A DNA stretch of 64,000 nucleotides, from positions 3,272,501-3,336,500 of the forward strand of contig CALNXK010000020.1 of the NCBI GenBank assembly GCA_942486035.1, given 5' to 3'. Of the stretch, positions 33,109 to 44,740 are shown piece by piece; position 1 is the stretch's first letter, and the number at the start of each line of letters is the position of its first letter. Both the position numbers and the translations under genes were made by a program. The notes under the pieces were generated by a model. That model was not told the DNA's origin. It was given only the letters and a program-made list of their open reading frames with translations, and did no database searches. Origin of the DNA: Porites lobata. Lineage: Eukaryota > Cnidaria > Anthozoa > Scleractinia > Poritidae.

Positions 33109-33700
33109 AGACCTTTACGGTTACATTGAGCGATTAGTCACAGAATAGAGTTGTAATATTAACAGGCCCTCATGCAACCAGTGTAAAGTATCCGAGGCGG
33201 TTGGAATTTTTCTTGTGTGTGCCTTGCTATGCGTTGCATTGGCTAGGTAAAATGTTTTTCTTAGTTTACGGATCTAGCTGTTTTTCTTTCAGGGAAAACA
33301 GGGACAGCTTTTGTAATGCTTAAATGAAAAATGTAATGTTTTGTAATGAACATTTTTGATTCGGATTTTTGTGGCTTGTCTTTTGTAGATAATATATAGA
33401 TTTAGCCAGGGCTAAAAGCGAAGCTCCCGTTAATAAATTCATTATTTAAATCAAACAATATTAAAACTTGTAATCTACAGATCAGGGCACATTCATTTGA
33501 CTTTTGAGGCAAAGGCTGAGGGATTTTAGAGAAAAATAATTTGACAGTCCAAGAGTGAAACAAATTTTACATCGAGTTATACTACTACATGAGAAATGTC
33601 TGCAATTTGATTGGCTTAGAGCAGTGGTATTTCAGCTTAATTTGCAATACCTTACTTGTGAAAATTACAAACCTTTTGCGGGTAGTAGTATAAACAAATA

Positions 33701-33858
33701 ATAGCATGATTTGTATGTGATATTTGGCATAAATACCACTCGTGATATTTCAAAATTGTCTCAAATTTCACTCGCCTATCGGCTCGTGAAATTACGTATA
33801 ACAATTTTGAAATATCACTTGTGGTATTTATGCCAAATATCACTACAAATCATGCTAT
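33701..33858. repeat. Large hairpin
   Basis: ATAGCATGATTTGTATGTGA at the left is inverted at the right end. Matching arms of about 55 bases include TTTGGCATAAATACCACT and TTTCAAAATTGT, with a 40-base spacer containing CTCGCCTATCGGCTCGTG. A foldback MITE or hairpin-forming repeat is likely. Confidence 0.85.
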
Positions 33859-35839
33859 TACCTATACTTATAAAATAGTCTTATTTGTACACCCAAAAAT
33901 AGCAATCATGTTCGATCACAGTAGGTTAGGCCTGGAAAACAAATAGACCTATTCGTGTATTGTATTAGCAATAGCTGTAGCATCATAATGTGGCATTTAC
34001 CAGTCTCTCCAACATTGCTCCGAGAGAGACTATGGATAATTGGACAACCCCGAAATATAATTTTAAGAAAGACATGCGCCGCGATAGTCCTTGGTGGCAG
34101 CCAATTTACACGTTGCATTCCTCTGTCTAAAAGAGAGGCCAAAATAAAAATAAGGCCGGATTTTTTGTGTTCGACAAGTTTAGTTTACTAGTAAATCTTG
34201 GCGACGAATCTGGTGGCGTGTAAACCAGCCTTTTAAACATACTTTTTCTCATCACGTCTCAGGTAAACTGTACACAGACCTCGGACAGAATTTGTTCTTT
34301 TCTCCCCTATTTAAACCTATAATTCTGCAGTTTTTCACAATTTTGCAAGAGAATTTGCACTCATTCAATATCCACGACGATCAAAGCACGCCCTTCCTTT
34401 GCACAAAAAGTTATAGCATTGAATTATAAAACGTTTTCTGTTAGAAAAATCTGGTCTTATGTGATATGCGGGGTAATAATTATGGGTTTTTAATGAAAAC
34501 GATAAAAAAAATTCCCAAAATCACTTTTCGGCCAGCCGTACGGGTTCTCACTTTTGACAGGCACCAAATTTGCAGTGCGATTAATAGAGTTACCATTTAC
34601 GCTTCAACATGATAGAGAATTTGTTACGTTTAGGTTTTATTTCCCTTTATTTATAAAACTGTTTATGGTTTTGTTATGTGTAATCTTTAAAAGCGAATGA
34701 TATTTACGCGCGTCGTTTTGAGTATTCCTACATGCGATGTTTATGTTCGACTGGAAACAACCGGTGCAGCGATGAAAATTGCGAGAGGGACTACCAACAA
34801 TCAATAAAATAAGTTTAATTCGGTGAAACATATGTACAGAGACAATAATTTTCATTCACGAAGAGAAGTATTGAGAGTAAAGTGTCTCAGAAAATCATGA
34901 GTCAGGCAAGCATAAGCTTATTTATGTTTTAAGCCGGCTTCCCGGTGTTCGCTCTCTTTCAAGATGAACTCGAGGCAAGAAAATCGCTGAGAGCTTTCTG
35001 TCTACAGCCAAAATCATAACTAAATAATCTTCGGAACCTTTTCTTTGAATTTGGGGGTCAAAAAATGTCTAAAGGCTTTTTAAACCTGATACTATTGTAG
35101 GTTAGATCATTGCTCGTGTTTTAACTTAAGCCGCATAAACCATACGCTCGACTTCAGGAAACCGAAAAAAAAAACATAAAAAACAATAATGGCTCACGCT
35201 TACCAGTCGAGATGCTACTTTTGAAGGTCATCAAGTGTTCCAGAATCGCTTGAGACTTTTCAACCTTCTTACGCCTCAAGGAAGGGCAAGTGAGTAAGCT
35301 CATTTTTGAAAACGATGCCATCCGAAATCGGATTTCCAATGACTTTGACAAGCGGTGCATTTGTCAACAAAAAGCGCAATAAACAAACCAGCCACGAATT
35401 ACAGAACAATCTTGATAGCAGCTGTATTTCATTTTGTACACCAAGTAGAAAAAGACAGTTTAAAACATCACAAGATGACACAAAACTCTCCCAGCTCCAG
35501 CTATCAGTAAGCAAGTTTCCAGACGCTGCAAAAATTTTCGCATTAACTCACCTGTCAGATTTTGACCAATCAGAACAAAAAAAAATTGGACGTAGAGCGT
35601 GATCAACGCGTGACAGTGAGAAAAGTCAAAAGCGATTGCCTTCCCTGCATGTAAATGTAAAAGCCGGTTGAATTTTCCTGTCCGAGATCAGTTCGAAATC
35701 AACATTTTAAAAGTGCGGCTCATGAAACAAGACTTATTTCATATGCATTTTCAAAAAATTGAACTTGAGCCTGCGATCATTTGAAAAGTAGCAAGTTGTC
35801 AGCGAATACCTTCAAAATATTACTCGAACTCAGAGGGTC

Positions 35840-36620
35840 GATACCTGAGCCCGCGATATGGTCAGACGATACTGGTCAGCAGAAACACTGTTTTGACAGC
35901 TGTCAATTAATCAAAACATGGATGTACAATATCAGGTTGCAGGCTCCCAAACTAGCTAGAAAGAGTGAGATTAAACATTGGTATGCCTGTAGTGCGGACG
36001 GACGGAAGGTCGGGTGGTCGGTGTACGGTCACGTGATTGCCGAATTTTCTAGGATGGATAGATTTTCTATAAAGCTATGGGGCTTCGAATTGAGCCCGTG
36101 ATCAAATAAAATATCAGCGCAAAACTTTAAACACTACGTGACCTCAATAGATAGAAAAATGAGCCCGCGATCCACTCAGGTGATGATGGCCAGCGTATAC
36201 TCTAGTTTGACAGCTGTCAATTAACCTTCACTAGAATGGCGAATATTCGAATTAACAGACTACGAGTGTGAGTAGGACATTTCCGTCCGGCATGTAGTGA
36301 AAAATGCCAGATCGTGTACCTGACCGAACCTGAGCCCTCGTTATTAGTTTTCTGATAGCGGTCTGCACATGTCCCATTTTGACAGCTGTCAATTGACCTT
36401 AATTTGGCCTGCCAATGTAACTTTAAACGACTGTCAGCCAACTGACAGCCTTGCCCGGCGTAGTTTCGTTTTATGTTGAATTGGTAAGTGTGACATATTA
36501 TAACAGCTTATATATAGGGGCAAAACGACTGGTCTTTTATCTGAGCCCGCGACACGGTCATGTGATAATTGTCAGCGGATGTCTGATTTTGACAGCTGTC
36601 AATCTAATCATCCTCATACG
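35840..36620 (+). repeat. Four spaced copies of a GAGCCCGCGA ... TTGACAGCTGTCAA unit
   Basis: Each copy has GAGCCCGCGA (or GAGCCCTCG), a GGTCA-rich spacer with GTCAGCG-like words, then the palindrome TTTGACAGCTGTCAAT. Palindromes lie at about 35,894, 36,204, 36,381 and 36,589. Spacing is irregular (about 175-310). Function unknown; this may be a fragment of a dispersed cnidarian repeat. Confidence 0.8.
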
Positions 36621-37107
36621 GATGGCTTACATAACTAAGAGGCTAGTCAAGTTGTGCAAGATCTATTGTGACATTTGACATCGGCTTACATGAAGTGTGT
36701 GTACGGGTGGGCGGACGTACTCTACGTCATAACCAAATTTTCTGGGAAGGATAGTTTACCAAATTTTCTTACCCATGGTGCTCCGCTGCGCGCGCGCTTC
36801 GCGCGCACGGGAGCTCCGCTATTAAATAAGGTTTGATTAAAAAAGAGGCCCTGTCTAATCCTCGGTATCAAATAAAGAACACAAATGTATTAAAACATTC
36901 TTGTCATGTATCTTACCTTTGTCAAAAGAGTTTTCATTTAATTTTATTTTTGTAATATTTTGTCACGTGACCGTTTCAGGAACTAAAAAACAATAATGAT
37001 TGGTTAATGGAGTGCGAGATGCCCTGTTTTACCCTGTAGTACAAATTAAATGAAGTGTTTCTTTTATTGAATAATCGTTTTTGGCAGGAATCTGGTCAGA
37101 ATGGTTT

Positions 37108-37195
37108 GATAGCCTGTGCACAGAACCCCCCTTCCCCACTCTCCCCTCAGTAAAAATCGGAGGGGAGGGAAAGGGTGTCTGTACACAGGCTAAAT
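37108..37195. repeat. Short foldback, TAGCCTGTG...CACAGGCTA
   Basis: ATAGCCTGTGCACAGA and TCTGTACACAGGCTA are inverted around a core with CCCCT...AGGGG. Related foldbacks lie at about 60,485-60,590 and 63,737-63,785. Confidence 0.75.
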
Positions 37196-38199
37196 GGTGG
37201 ACTGCGATTTTAATCTTTTAAATGAATAATTGACCAAACACGTCATTTGAAACTTCTGTTTAATTATTTTGTGGAGCGCCGTGAAATAAAGGTTTCGGAT
37301 TCGCCAGATTGGCTTCGTGTGCTTTTGGCACACGATTGGGCGTGCAAAGGCTGTTCTGGCCTGCGACCTCAGCGGTATTGGCCGCTATTTTTTTTTCGCC
37401 GCCTGAAAATTGAAATACATCTTGGCTCGTAGGTTAGGACAAGGCGCTCTGATCGTGTCTTTGGTCAACGGGTGTCTGTAAAACCAGGAACAGGCTCGGC
37501 ATACCCCGGAACATCCCCTTAGCTGGCTGGACCTCTGCCGTCGAACTCCTTTATTTGCAAAAAAAATATAAAACCAAAATTCCCTGAAACATCACCAATC
37601 CATCAATAACATTTTTTTTATCTGTTATTGGAAAACGGAAAATGGTTCATGTTGACCAATTCACGGTACGTATCGACTTCTGGAGATTTTAAGAAATAGT
37701 CCCCTACCTTTATATATATACTTACTAGCCTTTTTGTTCAAAAAAATGTATAGCCGAAAGGGATCGGCCGTTAAGAAAAAGTACACGCGGCTACGTGCAA
37801 AAATAAGAAAGGAAACTTTACCATCTTGGGTGCAACTTTTAGTCGCGGGAACGGACCTTGGGCTAATTTTTGATGGCGAGCCTTATGCGAGTCAGCACAC
37901 TATTCTCTACGGTGGCGGGAAACAGCCAAAATTTGTCGGATGCAAGATCAGAAGCATGCGCAGTCGATTGGTTTTCTTATTATCCGGGGTATTCACTCCT
38001 CTGCGTTGATATCACGTAAAACGTACGTGGACGATATCGAGAGATTTGGAGTAAATTTTCAGAGTGCAAACATATCACAAACGATGTGAGTGCGAAGTTG
38101 CTGGTTTTATTTATTTTCTAGATGTCTTTGTTCTAATTGCTTGAGGAAGTATTCATTAAGATCTCGATCCAGAGAGTTTTGTGATGAATCTCGAGGAAG

Positions 38200-38684
38200 C
38201 AGGGGCACTCAACGACGTTTTCCTCTAGAGTACATTAAAAACACTTTTTAGGCTATCCATAGTACTTTTAGATGTCTAGAAATGCAGTCTAAGGAGCGCT
38301 GTAGAAGTTGTATCCGTTTGATCATCCTAAGGAATTAAAACTTGAGTCTTTTCGCAAATAAAAAGGTCCTCAGTATTATTTTCCCAAAATTTTAGATGCA
38401 ATTTAACGTATTACGAAAGTGAGAATTTTTCTTATTCCTCTCTCCATCACATTTTTTAGTCCGAACAACTTTAGGCGTCCATTTTTCTACAAAAATAGTC
38501 TAACCTGGGGCGTAAAATGTGAAAAATTAATCTTCAGAAAATCGTAGGGAATTTATTTCAAAAGTTTTGAAAATTATGCATGAATGGAACTGTCATCTAG
38601 AAATTGTTAGCCATCCTCAAGCTACAGAAATTGCTTCGATCTCCGAAAAGATATTTTACAGAAAACGGTCGTTAGGTGCCCCTG
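38200..38684. mobile_element. MITE, CAGGGGCACCCAACG family, copy 3
   Basis: The left end CAGGGGCACTCAACG and right end CGTTAGGTGCCCCTG match the termini at 1753 and 372. The right subterminal region (CCGAAAAG, TTTTACAGAAAA) parallels 331-357. It directly abuts the NACHT pseudogene, replacing sequence upstream of its P-loop. No target duplication was seen. Confidence 0.7.
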
Positions 38685-39440
38685 GGGGATCCCTGGGAAA
38701 TAACACCTACTCACGAAAACTGGTGTATGACTCGGTAAACAAACAACTGAGATGAATGGGACGAGTCCACAGATTGAAGTTCTACTCTTGCTTAGATGAA
38801 GTGATATTCTCAAACTCATTAATAATTCATTAAGAAAATACAAAGGAAATTAATGTTTAATGAGTGTTTGGAAATCGGATGAAACACTGCTTAGTATTTG
38901 CATCCTTAATTTCTCCTTCAAAAATGATTTTGTTTGAGAAGAAATATCAAACATTCGACACAGTGTTTCATCACCAGATGAAACACCTCGAAGTTCGTCA
39001 AAAATACTCCGCTGTGCGTCGTATTTTCAACTCTCTTCTCGGTGTTTCATCTGGTGATGAAACACTGCATCTCATGTTTGATATATTACTTAAAACGTAG
39101 CGTTGAGGAAGCTATTGATGATCAAATTCCCCCTCCTAATCTCGACAAAGAGACCTTTTTCAAATACATCAAGGAAGTTTTAATACTACGTGATGGGTTA
39201 GATGAGGCCAAAGACTCCTGTCGAGAAGAGATTTTCCTCTCACTCGTTCTGAGTAAAATCTTCGCAGATTGTTTCATGCATTGTCATTATATTACCCTGA
39301 CTTCCCGTCATGAGGTTGGAAACTAAGCCAATACTGTGACACACTGTTGGAGATTGTAGGATTCACGAAATAGGATTCGAAAAGCTTTATCGCAAAATAT
39401 TTTTAGGGCAAAGATCTCAAGGGGTTTAAGGCCTGGGTAA
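38685..39440 (+). pseudogene. NLR-C: NACHT pseudogene fragment
   Basis: A third NACHT paralog begins at the P-loop region (AACACCTACTCACGAAAACT; Walker A lysine lost) and continues to IEVLLLL-like sequence near 38,795. After a 290-bp insertion it resumes at EEAIDDQ (39,105), LRDGLDEA (Walker B, 39,190), LTSRHEVGN and DTLWEIVGFT-like sequence. In-frame stops, a deletion between FKYIKE and VLILRDGLDE, and frameshifts make it non-functional. Neither LRRs nor the phosphorylase-like exons are present. It sits between NLR-A and the first MYND exon, in the same orientation as both intact NLRs. Confidence 0.85.
38812..39098. mobile_element. Insertion with GATGAAACACTG inverted repeats in NLR-C
   Basis: Between the two parts of the NACHT fragment lies sequence absent from NLR-A and -B. 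It contains GGATGAAACACTG, its inversions CAGTGTTTCATC and GGTGTTTCATCTGG, and a further GATGAAACACTG. It is likely a MITE; exact ends are uncertain. Confidence 0.6.
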
Positions 39441-40059
39441 AAGGTGTGTACGGAGCATATTAATGATCCAACCAAACTAGAACAAAATGAGTCCCCCCCC
39501 CCCCCCCCCCCATTCACACACACACACACAAAACAAAAACTTAGTTTAACTATGGTCACGTGACCAAAAATTGGCGAAATAGGAGAATTGGTGGCGAATT
39601 TGGAAATTGGAATTCCAAATTGGAATTTCTGAAAGAAGATAAAAATAACTAACTTTCTACGTTCGGAATAAACGTACGCGAAGTTTGAAATTAAAGTTTT
39701 AGACAATTTAAGATTAAATTTGGGCATTTAAGATGATGTTTTCCCTCGTAATTTTTTTATTGAAGCGCAGTGTACGGTCATTTCAAAAGAGAAGTGTCAG
39801 AAAAATTAAATATGAATTAGAAAAATGTTATTGCTCGATTTCTTTTCTTAAACCGGCCACCAATTGGTCAATAATTTACGACTTTTAGCAAAATCGTCAC
39901 GTGACATATCACGTGACTTGTTATCACAATATTTATACTTTCCCGTGTTCTAGACCAGTCGTTTGGGTTAATTTTTAACAGAATAATTTAACTCGGCTCG
40001 GAATGCTTCACTTGGTGGCACTCAGAGCTTTGCGGTCAGAGTCAACGCTTAGAGGCTTG
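39441..40059. other. Non-coding with C-run and CA microsatellite
   Basis: A run of about 20 C at 39,491-39,510 is followed by (CA)n to about 39,527. No gene seen otherwise; TCACGTGAC-like words occur at about 39,555 and 39,897-39,915. Confidence 0.6.
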
Positions 40060-40496
40060 TAATCCAGTGAGCTGTTGACCAAAGCCTGCAAAGGGCCTTT
40101 TGGGCCAGTTTTAAAAGCTGAGAAGTGTAAACCTAAAGAAATCACATTGACATTCACGATAAATACTAGCAGCCGCGGTGAAAAACACTCATTATTCAGC
40201 GTAATAAATTAATTTCATGCAAGCAGAAGAGCCCGCAATCGTAATCTTCAGGTTGCTGTTACGAATGCTGGGCAAGTATGTAACCAGCGTTCGTTTCGAT
40301 TTCCACTAAGAATGAATTGAGTGCCGAGAGTAGAACGCAATCTAATTACGCGCGGTTTCACCTTCTATCACTCGTAATCTGATCACGCGTGTTTTGACCT
40401 TCTATGATGTAAAACGTAAGCAAAATACAGCGTTGAACCAAAAGCGTTTTGACCTTAAAATAAATTTATCAGGGTGTGCCAAAACCTATGTCTTAT

Positions 40497-40906
40497 TGTC
40501 TGGGACAGGTAGAAATTTAGTTCGGACGTGTAACCCTTTGACATGACATGTCCGTGGGACAAGAACAGAAAATATTTTAATTAGAAAAAAATAAAGAAAC
40601 AGTTGAAAATGGTCTTCAAATCACAGTAGAATTAAAATTCATCTTATGAATCTTATGAATTAAAATTCATCTTAAATGAATTAAAATTCATCTTAAAAGT
40701 CAAAAAGGCAAACCTCATACTTGACGAAATAATGTTAAATATTCCTTTTAACTTCGCCATTCCACGGTCATTTCATTTACGAGCTCCGTTTAGGTTTAAG
40801 TCAACTGTGATTAAAGCTAAACTTTTTGGCAAGAACTCTTTGGTTTTGGACAACCAAACATCATATAGTGCTTGTCCGAAGGACAAGTGGATACGAAAAT
40901 GTTTCT
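40497..40906 (+). repeat. Interspersed repeat R1, copy 2
   Basis: Aligns with 8574-8932: GGGACAGGTAGAAATTTAGT, TCCGTGGGACAAG, TTGGACAACCAAA and GGACAAGTGGATA occur in the same order. A tandem 20-odd-bp expansion of GAATTAAAATTCATCTTA lies at 40,625-40,700. Missing from the equivalent place in D2 (about 60,690), so it inserted after the duplication. Confidence 0.75.
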
Positions 40907-40942
40907 CTGACTCTGTTAATTATGTCATGGTCTTTATTGTAG

Positions 40943-41119
40943 GTTTTGGGGAAATACCGTAAAGCGTATGGTCCTGAGCCGATCCGTCGCTGTGGCAACT
41001 GTATCGGCGGGGATGGAGACAAATTGAAGAGATGTGCCAACTGTGAGGAAGTATATTGTAGCAAGGAATGTCAAGTTCTGGCTTGGGAAAAGGGCCATAA
41101 AAACCTCTGCAACAAGTAA
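40943..41119 (+). CDS. MYND zinc-finger terminal exon, copy 1
   Basis: After a TTTATTGTAG acceptor, a phase-0 frame of 58 codons encodes a MYND zinc finger: RRCGNC, then RCANCEEVYCSKEC and EKGHKNLC, giving CX2C...CX2CX4CX3C...HX3C, all zinc ligands present. It stops at 41,117. MYND fingers bind proline-rich partner peptides and often close a longer protein. Upstream exons could not be identified, so the full gene is unknown. The duplicate at 60,749 differs by 2 net bases near its start, so only one of the two keeps a given phase. This copy is open from the first base; the other needs phase 1. Confidence 0.8.
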   Translation, partial: VLGKYRKAYGPEPIRRCGNCIGGDGDKLKRCANCEEVYCSKECQVLAWEKGHKNLCNK

Positions 41120-41327
41120 AAAAAATACTAAAACATCAAAATAAAAAATACCTATATACTTAAAATTAGAAAAAGTATATAAAACCTTTTGGAACATTTA
41201 GAGAACTTATACAAGTGTGGATAGTATGCACAAAGCATTGTTGCCACTCTGATGTATACATTGATGTATACAAGGTTATCTAGTGTATCAATTAACTTAA
41301 CTGTATCAACAAAAGAGTTAACAAAAA

Positions 41328-41543
41328 GGCGACAAAATTAGTTGAGACACTTCGCTCGAAAGGGGCTTTTTCACGTTTTGCCGACTTTGAAAGGGTATAA
41401 TAAAGCTTTTCCTCCCCTATCCCCCCATGCAATGTGACGACAAAATTAGTTGAGACACTTCGCCCGAAAGGGGCTTTTTGACGTTTTACCGACTTTAAAA
41501 GGGTATAATAAAGCTTTTCCTTCCCAATCCCCTCCATGCAATG
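41328..41543 (+). repeat. Tandem duplication, 2 x 108 bp
   Basis: GACAAAATTAGTTGAGACAC recurs at 41,331 and 41,439, followed by CGAAAGGGGCTTTTT and GGGTATAATAAAGCTTTTCC in both. D2 has one copy (61,120-61,230), so this arose after the block duplication. Confidence 0.9.
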
Positions 41544-41544
41544 T

Positions 41545-44480
41545 TGTGCCGCTGTTAAAGCTACCTGTAGAGAACAACAAACGCCCCAACTTTGAATGGA
41601 GGGGAGGGGTGTAGTTTCCTTTGTTCTCTGAAGTTACCCTATTTAAGTACAATGTCTCAACAAGTTTGTCGCCGATTGTAGTTCCGTTCAGTGTTACAGT
41701 TGTTATAAAAATTGTTAAGGTTGAGTACATTACACATGTATTTTTTTTTTCTTTCTTTGTTTCTCCTCCTTATTGCTTTTTTCATCAAGAGGTAGAATTA
41801 GTTCCATGCATTTTGTCCAGATGCTGGGCACCATATTATTTTCTTTTTTTTTTCTTTGTTTGTTTGTGTCAATGAATTCGTGAAGCTTTCACATAACAGA
41901 AGTAGTAGTAGGGATTAGTATAGTAGAAATCCATTTTTTTTTTTGCACTATTTATGCATCATCTTTTTGTAATGATAGCACCTATCAAGTAATTAGTGAA
42001 GTTATGCAACAGGACGGGAGAGAAAAGAAGACCGCAAAAGTTGTGTGACAAGTGTGACAATAATTTTCTTTGCAAAAAAATTCCGCCAAACTCCACCTTC
42101 TTTTGAACAGGTCTTTTTGTAAACGACCGGAAAACATTAGTGTAAAATGAATATCACCACAAAACACGAAAGTGATAGCCCTGTTACAATTGTCTCACAC
42201 ACCTGTTTTGCCATCCTCTTCTTCCTGCCGTCCTTTTGCGTAAACTCACTATTAACGTGTGAGCTTAAAAATTTTGATAACTCGGGGAATCTTATTTGAA
42301 ATTTTTCTTTTTGGAAGCACGAGAGAAGTTTTGGTGAAGGAGGAGGAAGAAGGAAATGTTAAGGGCTCATACCTGTAGAGCCTTTTCACAGTGACGCCAC
42401 GTCCGCCATGTTGATTCCCCAAGACATTGATACGGCGGCCATGTTGTTGTCCCAAAAATGTAAGGGTTTTCCGCCGGGAGTAGTAAGGTGTTAAGACTTC
42501 GACCCTTTCCAGCTTTCAAGTATTGTTATAACGCCCAAAGAACCGAAAGTCTTTATTAATGGTCAGGGCCGCCGTAAAAATACAGTAAGTCATCACTGTT
42601 AATTGCGAAAGAGTCTGTGTTTGTATGGACAAGACATCATATTCACTTGTAGACTTTTGCAGTGAAATTATAAGTAACCAGAATTCGCAGGAAATCTTCT
42701 TACCACTGCAGTTGCTTCATAAAAATAATAGTGGGGCGATGTTTGCGTGCAAGAATCCTCTGTTTGTAAATTATGTCAAATGTGAACGTAGTCTGCGATA
42801 AAGGCGAATTCTTCGGGCGAGCGAACGTTCAGTATTTTCTCTTTTATTTTTAGAACTAAAGTTTGATTGAAGTAGTGGGTCTTAGGTCCCTTTCTCACTC
42901 ATTCCAACTGTTTTAATTAGAGTCAAACCGCGTTCTAGCCATGTAGACTAAAAGTATATGTATCTTGTTAAAATAACCCACTAACTAAGAGATCTGAAGA
43001 TCCAAAGTTAGACTGTGTTTAAATAACCCAAAATACAACATTGCGGTTATCCAAAAAATGGCCGTTTTTATGATAGAGACGTTAAAGCCGCCATAGTATG
43101 AAAACGGTAAATAAGACAGGGGCATTAACGTTTGACGTCTTAGAAGACGATTTAAACGTCTCAGACGTTCATCGCGTCTGGTGTGAAAACTGGACGCCGT
43201 GAGATGGGATGTATTTATCCCCAACTCGTCCAGATACGACTGGAAAGAGGAAGTTCCGAAGCAAGTGCTATGCCTCTTGTTTTTGTTTTTTTTGCTTTTT
43301 TCGGCGTCCTTTTTTTTGCACAGTGGACTTAAATGCCCTAGACGTTAGATACATGTAAACGACTTAAACGTCTCTAGCCAAAAAAAAAAAAAACTGGCCA
43401 ATGCCTTTGTCGTAGGCTAATGTAAACGTAGTTATTAACTAGCGAGGATTGCAATCCAGTAGAAGAGACCGTATTGCAGTGAGGAACAATAAGAACAGCG
43501 TGAGGCAGTTGGGTCTTTCTCACGGTCCGCTGGAGCATTTCTCAGAGTAGTGAATGTTACCGGTCAATTCGTCCACATGCAACCATACGTAAAACGTATA
43601 TTTCGCTTTATACCCTTGCGGTTAATGTGAAAGAGGCAATGAATCGATGTAGCCGAATTGACTTTCTAGCTTTGAGTTTTAATGTGGGCGAATTAACCAT
43701 CGTTTGTAGCACATACTACTTATTGCTCTTATTTAGATGTTAATTGTCAAAACCAATCGTTTTGTGGGCTGTATTGCTTTAATAGGCCACTTCAGAGTTC
43801 CAAAAATCCTTACTTTCAAAATGAGGCCAGGTGCGCAACCTTTCTTGTGAAAATGAGCTTTATTTGCATGAGAATGAAAAATGATTTCCATATCAAAGGC
43901 TGAGCACCTACCTTCGTTTTGAAACAGAGGCCCGGGGGAACTCGGAAATGGCCTATTACCACTTTAGTTTTGAAACCAAAAAAATGCTATGATTGTAGTA
44001 GAAAACAACATTTTGTTCTGATTATAGTGTAAAGGACAAAAAGCGTTAATTTCTCGTTAGTTCTGCTGTTAGTTTCTTATTTGTCGCCCGTTAGTGAAGT
44101 CGGATACTTAACGCTTCTACCGTTTTTCTTCGTATCGGGAAATTGCCTTTCCCTACTCACCCCCTCCCCCGCCTCACCATAGAATGAAGCCATCTCGATT
44201 GGAATGCAGAACCAAATAAGTTTAAGACTCAAATTCGTTTTTGCCTTTGCCTGACGTTCCAAGCTTCATGTACACAAAAGATGGAAGTTTTATCGTAACC
44301 TTTCTGGCGAAAAATTTCGGGTTCTACCATCGACCCAAAATGTCTTTTATAGCCTTCCTCTTCCCTCCCCTCCACTCCTCCTCGGGCCCACGCGTTTAGT
44401 TGACACGCCGGAACAATGCAATACAGCCCAATCACGAACGGTTTCACTGATGCGCCGTCGATCAAACCCGATCACGCCGC
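41545..44480. other. Non-coding part of block D1 and flank
   Basis: No supported gene. Notable are a palindromic cluster of ACGTCT/AGACGT words at about 43,130-43,200 and 43,340-43,375, and T-rich runs near 41,850 and 43,285. Confidence 0.4.
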
Positions 44481-44589
44481 ATGAAACGTGACTCGAACTG
44501 TTTTGTTCCAAATTGAGATGTGTATTTTTTGGCGGGCTGTATTACGATTTCGTTTCATCGCCTGTATTCAAATACAAAGCCGAGTGCAA

Positions 44590-44715
44590 ATGCGTTCTAT
44601 TAAGGACGCGATCGTGTATGGGTTAAGGAAAGCGAACTACAAAGATGTTCGGAGTGATCAACAACAAGCGATCGAGGCTTTATTGCCGGCTGTCGCTACT
44701 TTTAGGGGACCGTAG
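44590..44715 (+). pseudogene. Possible RecQ-like helicase N-terminal fragment
   Basis: From ATG 44,590 the frame reads 41 residues including SIKDAIVYGLRKANYKDV and DQQQAIEALLPA. This resembles the start of RecQ-type helicases, where a short helical lead and a Q-motif-like RxxQxxAI precede the P-loop. The P-loop and everything after are absent; the frame stops within 15 codons and a TIR element begins 25 bases later. It could be a first exon with the rest lost, or a chance match. Confidence 0.35.
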
Positions 44716-44740
44716 TTTTTTATAGGGCAAAAAACTAATA

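Larger units (their letters stand above)
33109..38199. other. Intergenic, repeat-rich; no supported gene
   Basis: Contains a hairpin (33,701-33,858), a set of TGACAGCTGTCA repeats (35,840-36,620), a GC-rich CGCGCGC/GCGCGCG palindrome near 36,790-36,815, and a foldback at 37,108-37,195. A 91-residue frame (37,734-38,009) and a 98-residue frame (35,306-35,602) have no recognised motif. Confidence 0.5.
40060..44410 (+). repeat. Segmental duplication block D1 (partner about 60,130-63,090)
   Basis: Collinear similarity to D2 includes GTTACGAAT with ATCTTCAGGTTGCTG (40,245/60,380), the MYND exon, CAATGTCTCAACAAGTTTGTCGCC (41,650/61,343), GAAAATT/CGTCACACACACC-type sequence (42,190/62,165), GAGCCTTTTCACAGTGACGCC (42,381/62,371) and the CCTGACGTTCCA region (44,250/62,930). 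Insertions distinguish the copies: R1 repeat (40,497-40,906) only in D1; a short T-rich insertion (about 60,177-60,257) only in D2. Confidence 0.85.

Noticed and set aside
35306..35602. 98-residue frame as a gene
   Set aside because: No motif or paralog; overlapping minus-strand frames of similar length suggest chance.
37734..38009. 91-residue basic frame as a gene
   Set aside because: No recognisable motif, no splice context and no partner in the duplicated block; not enough support.
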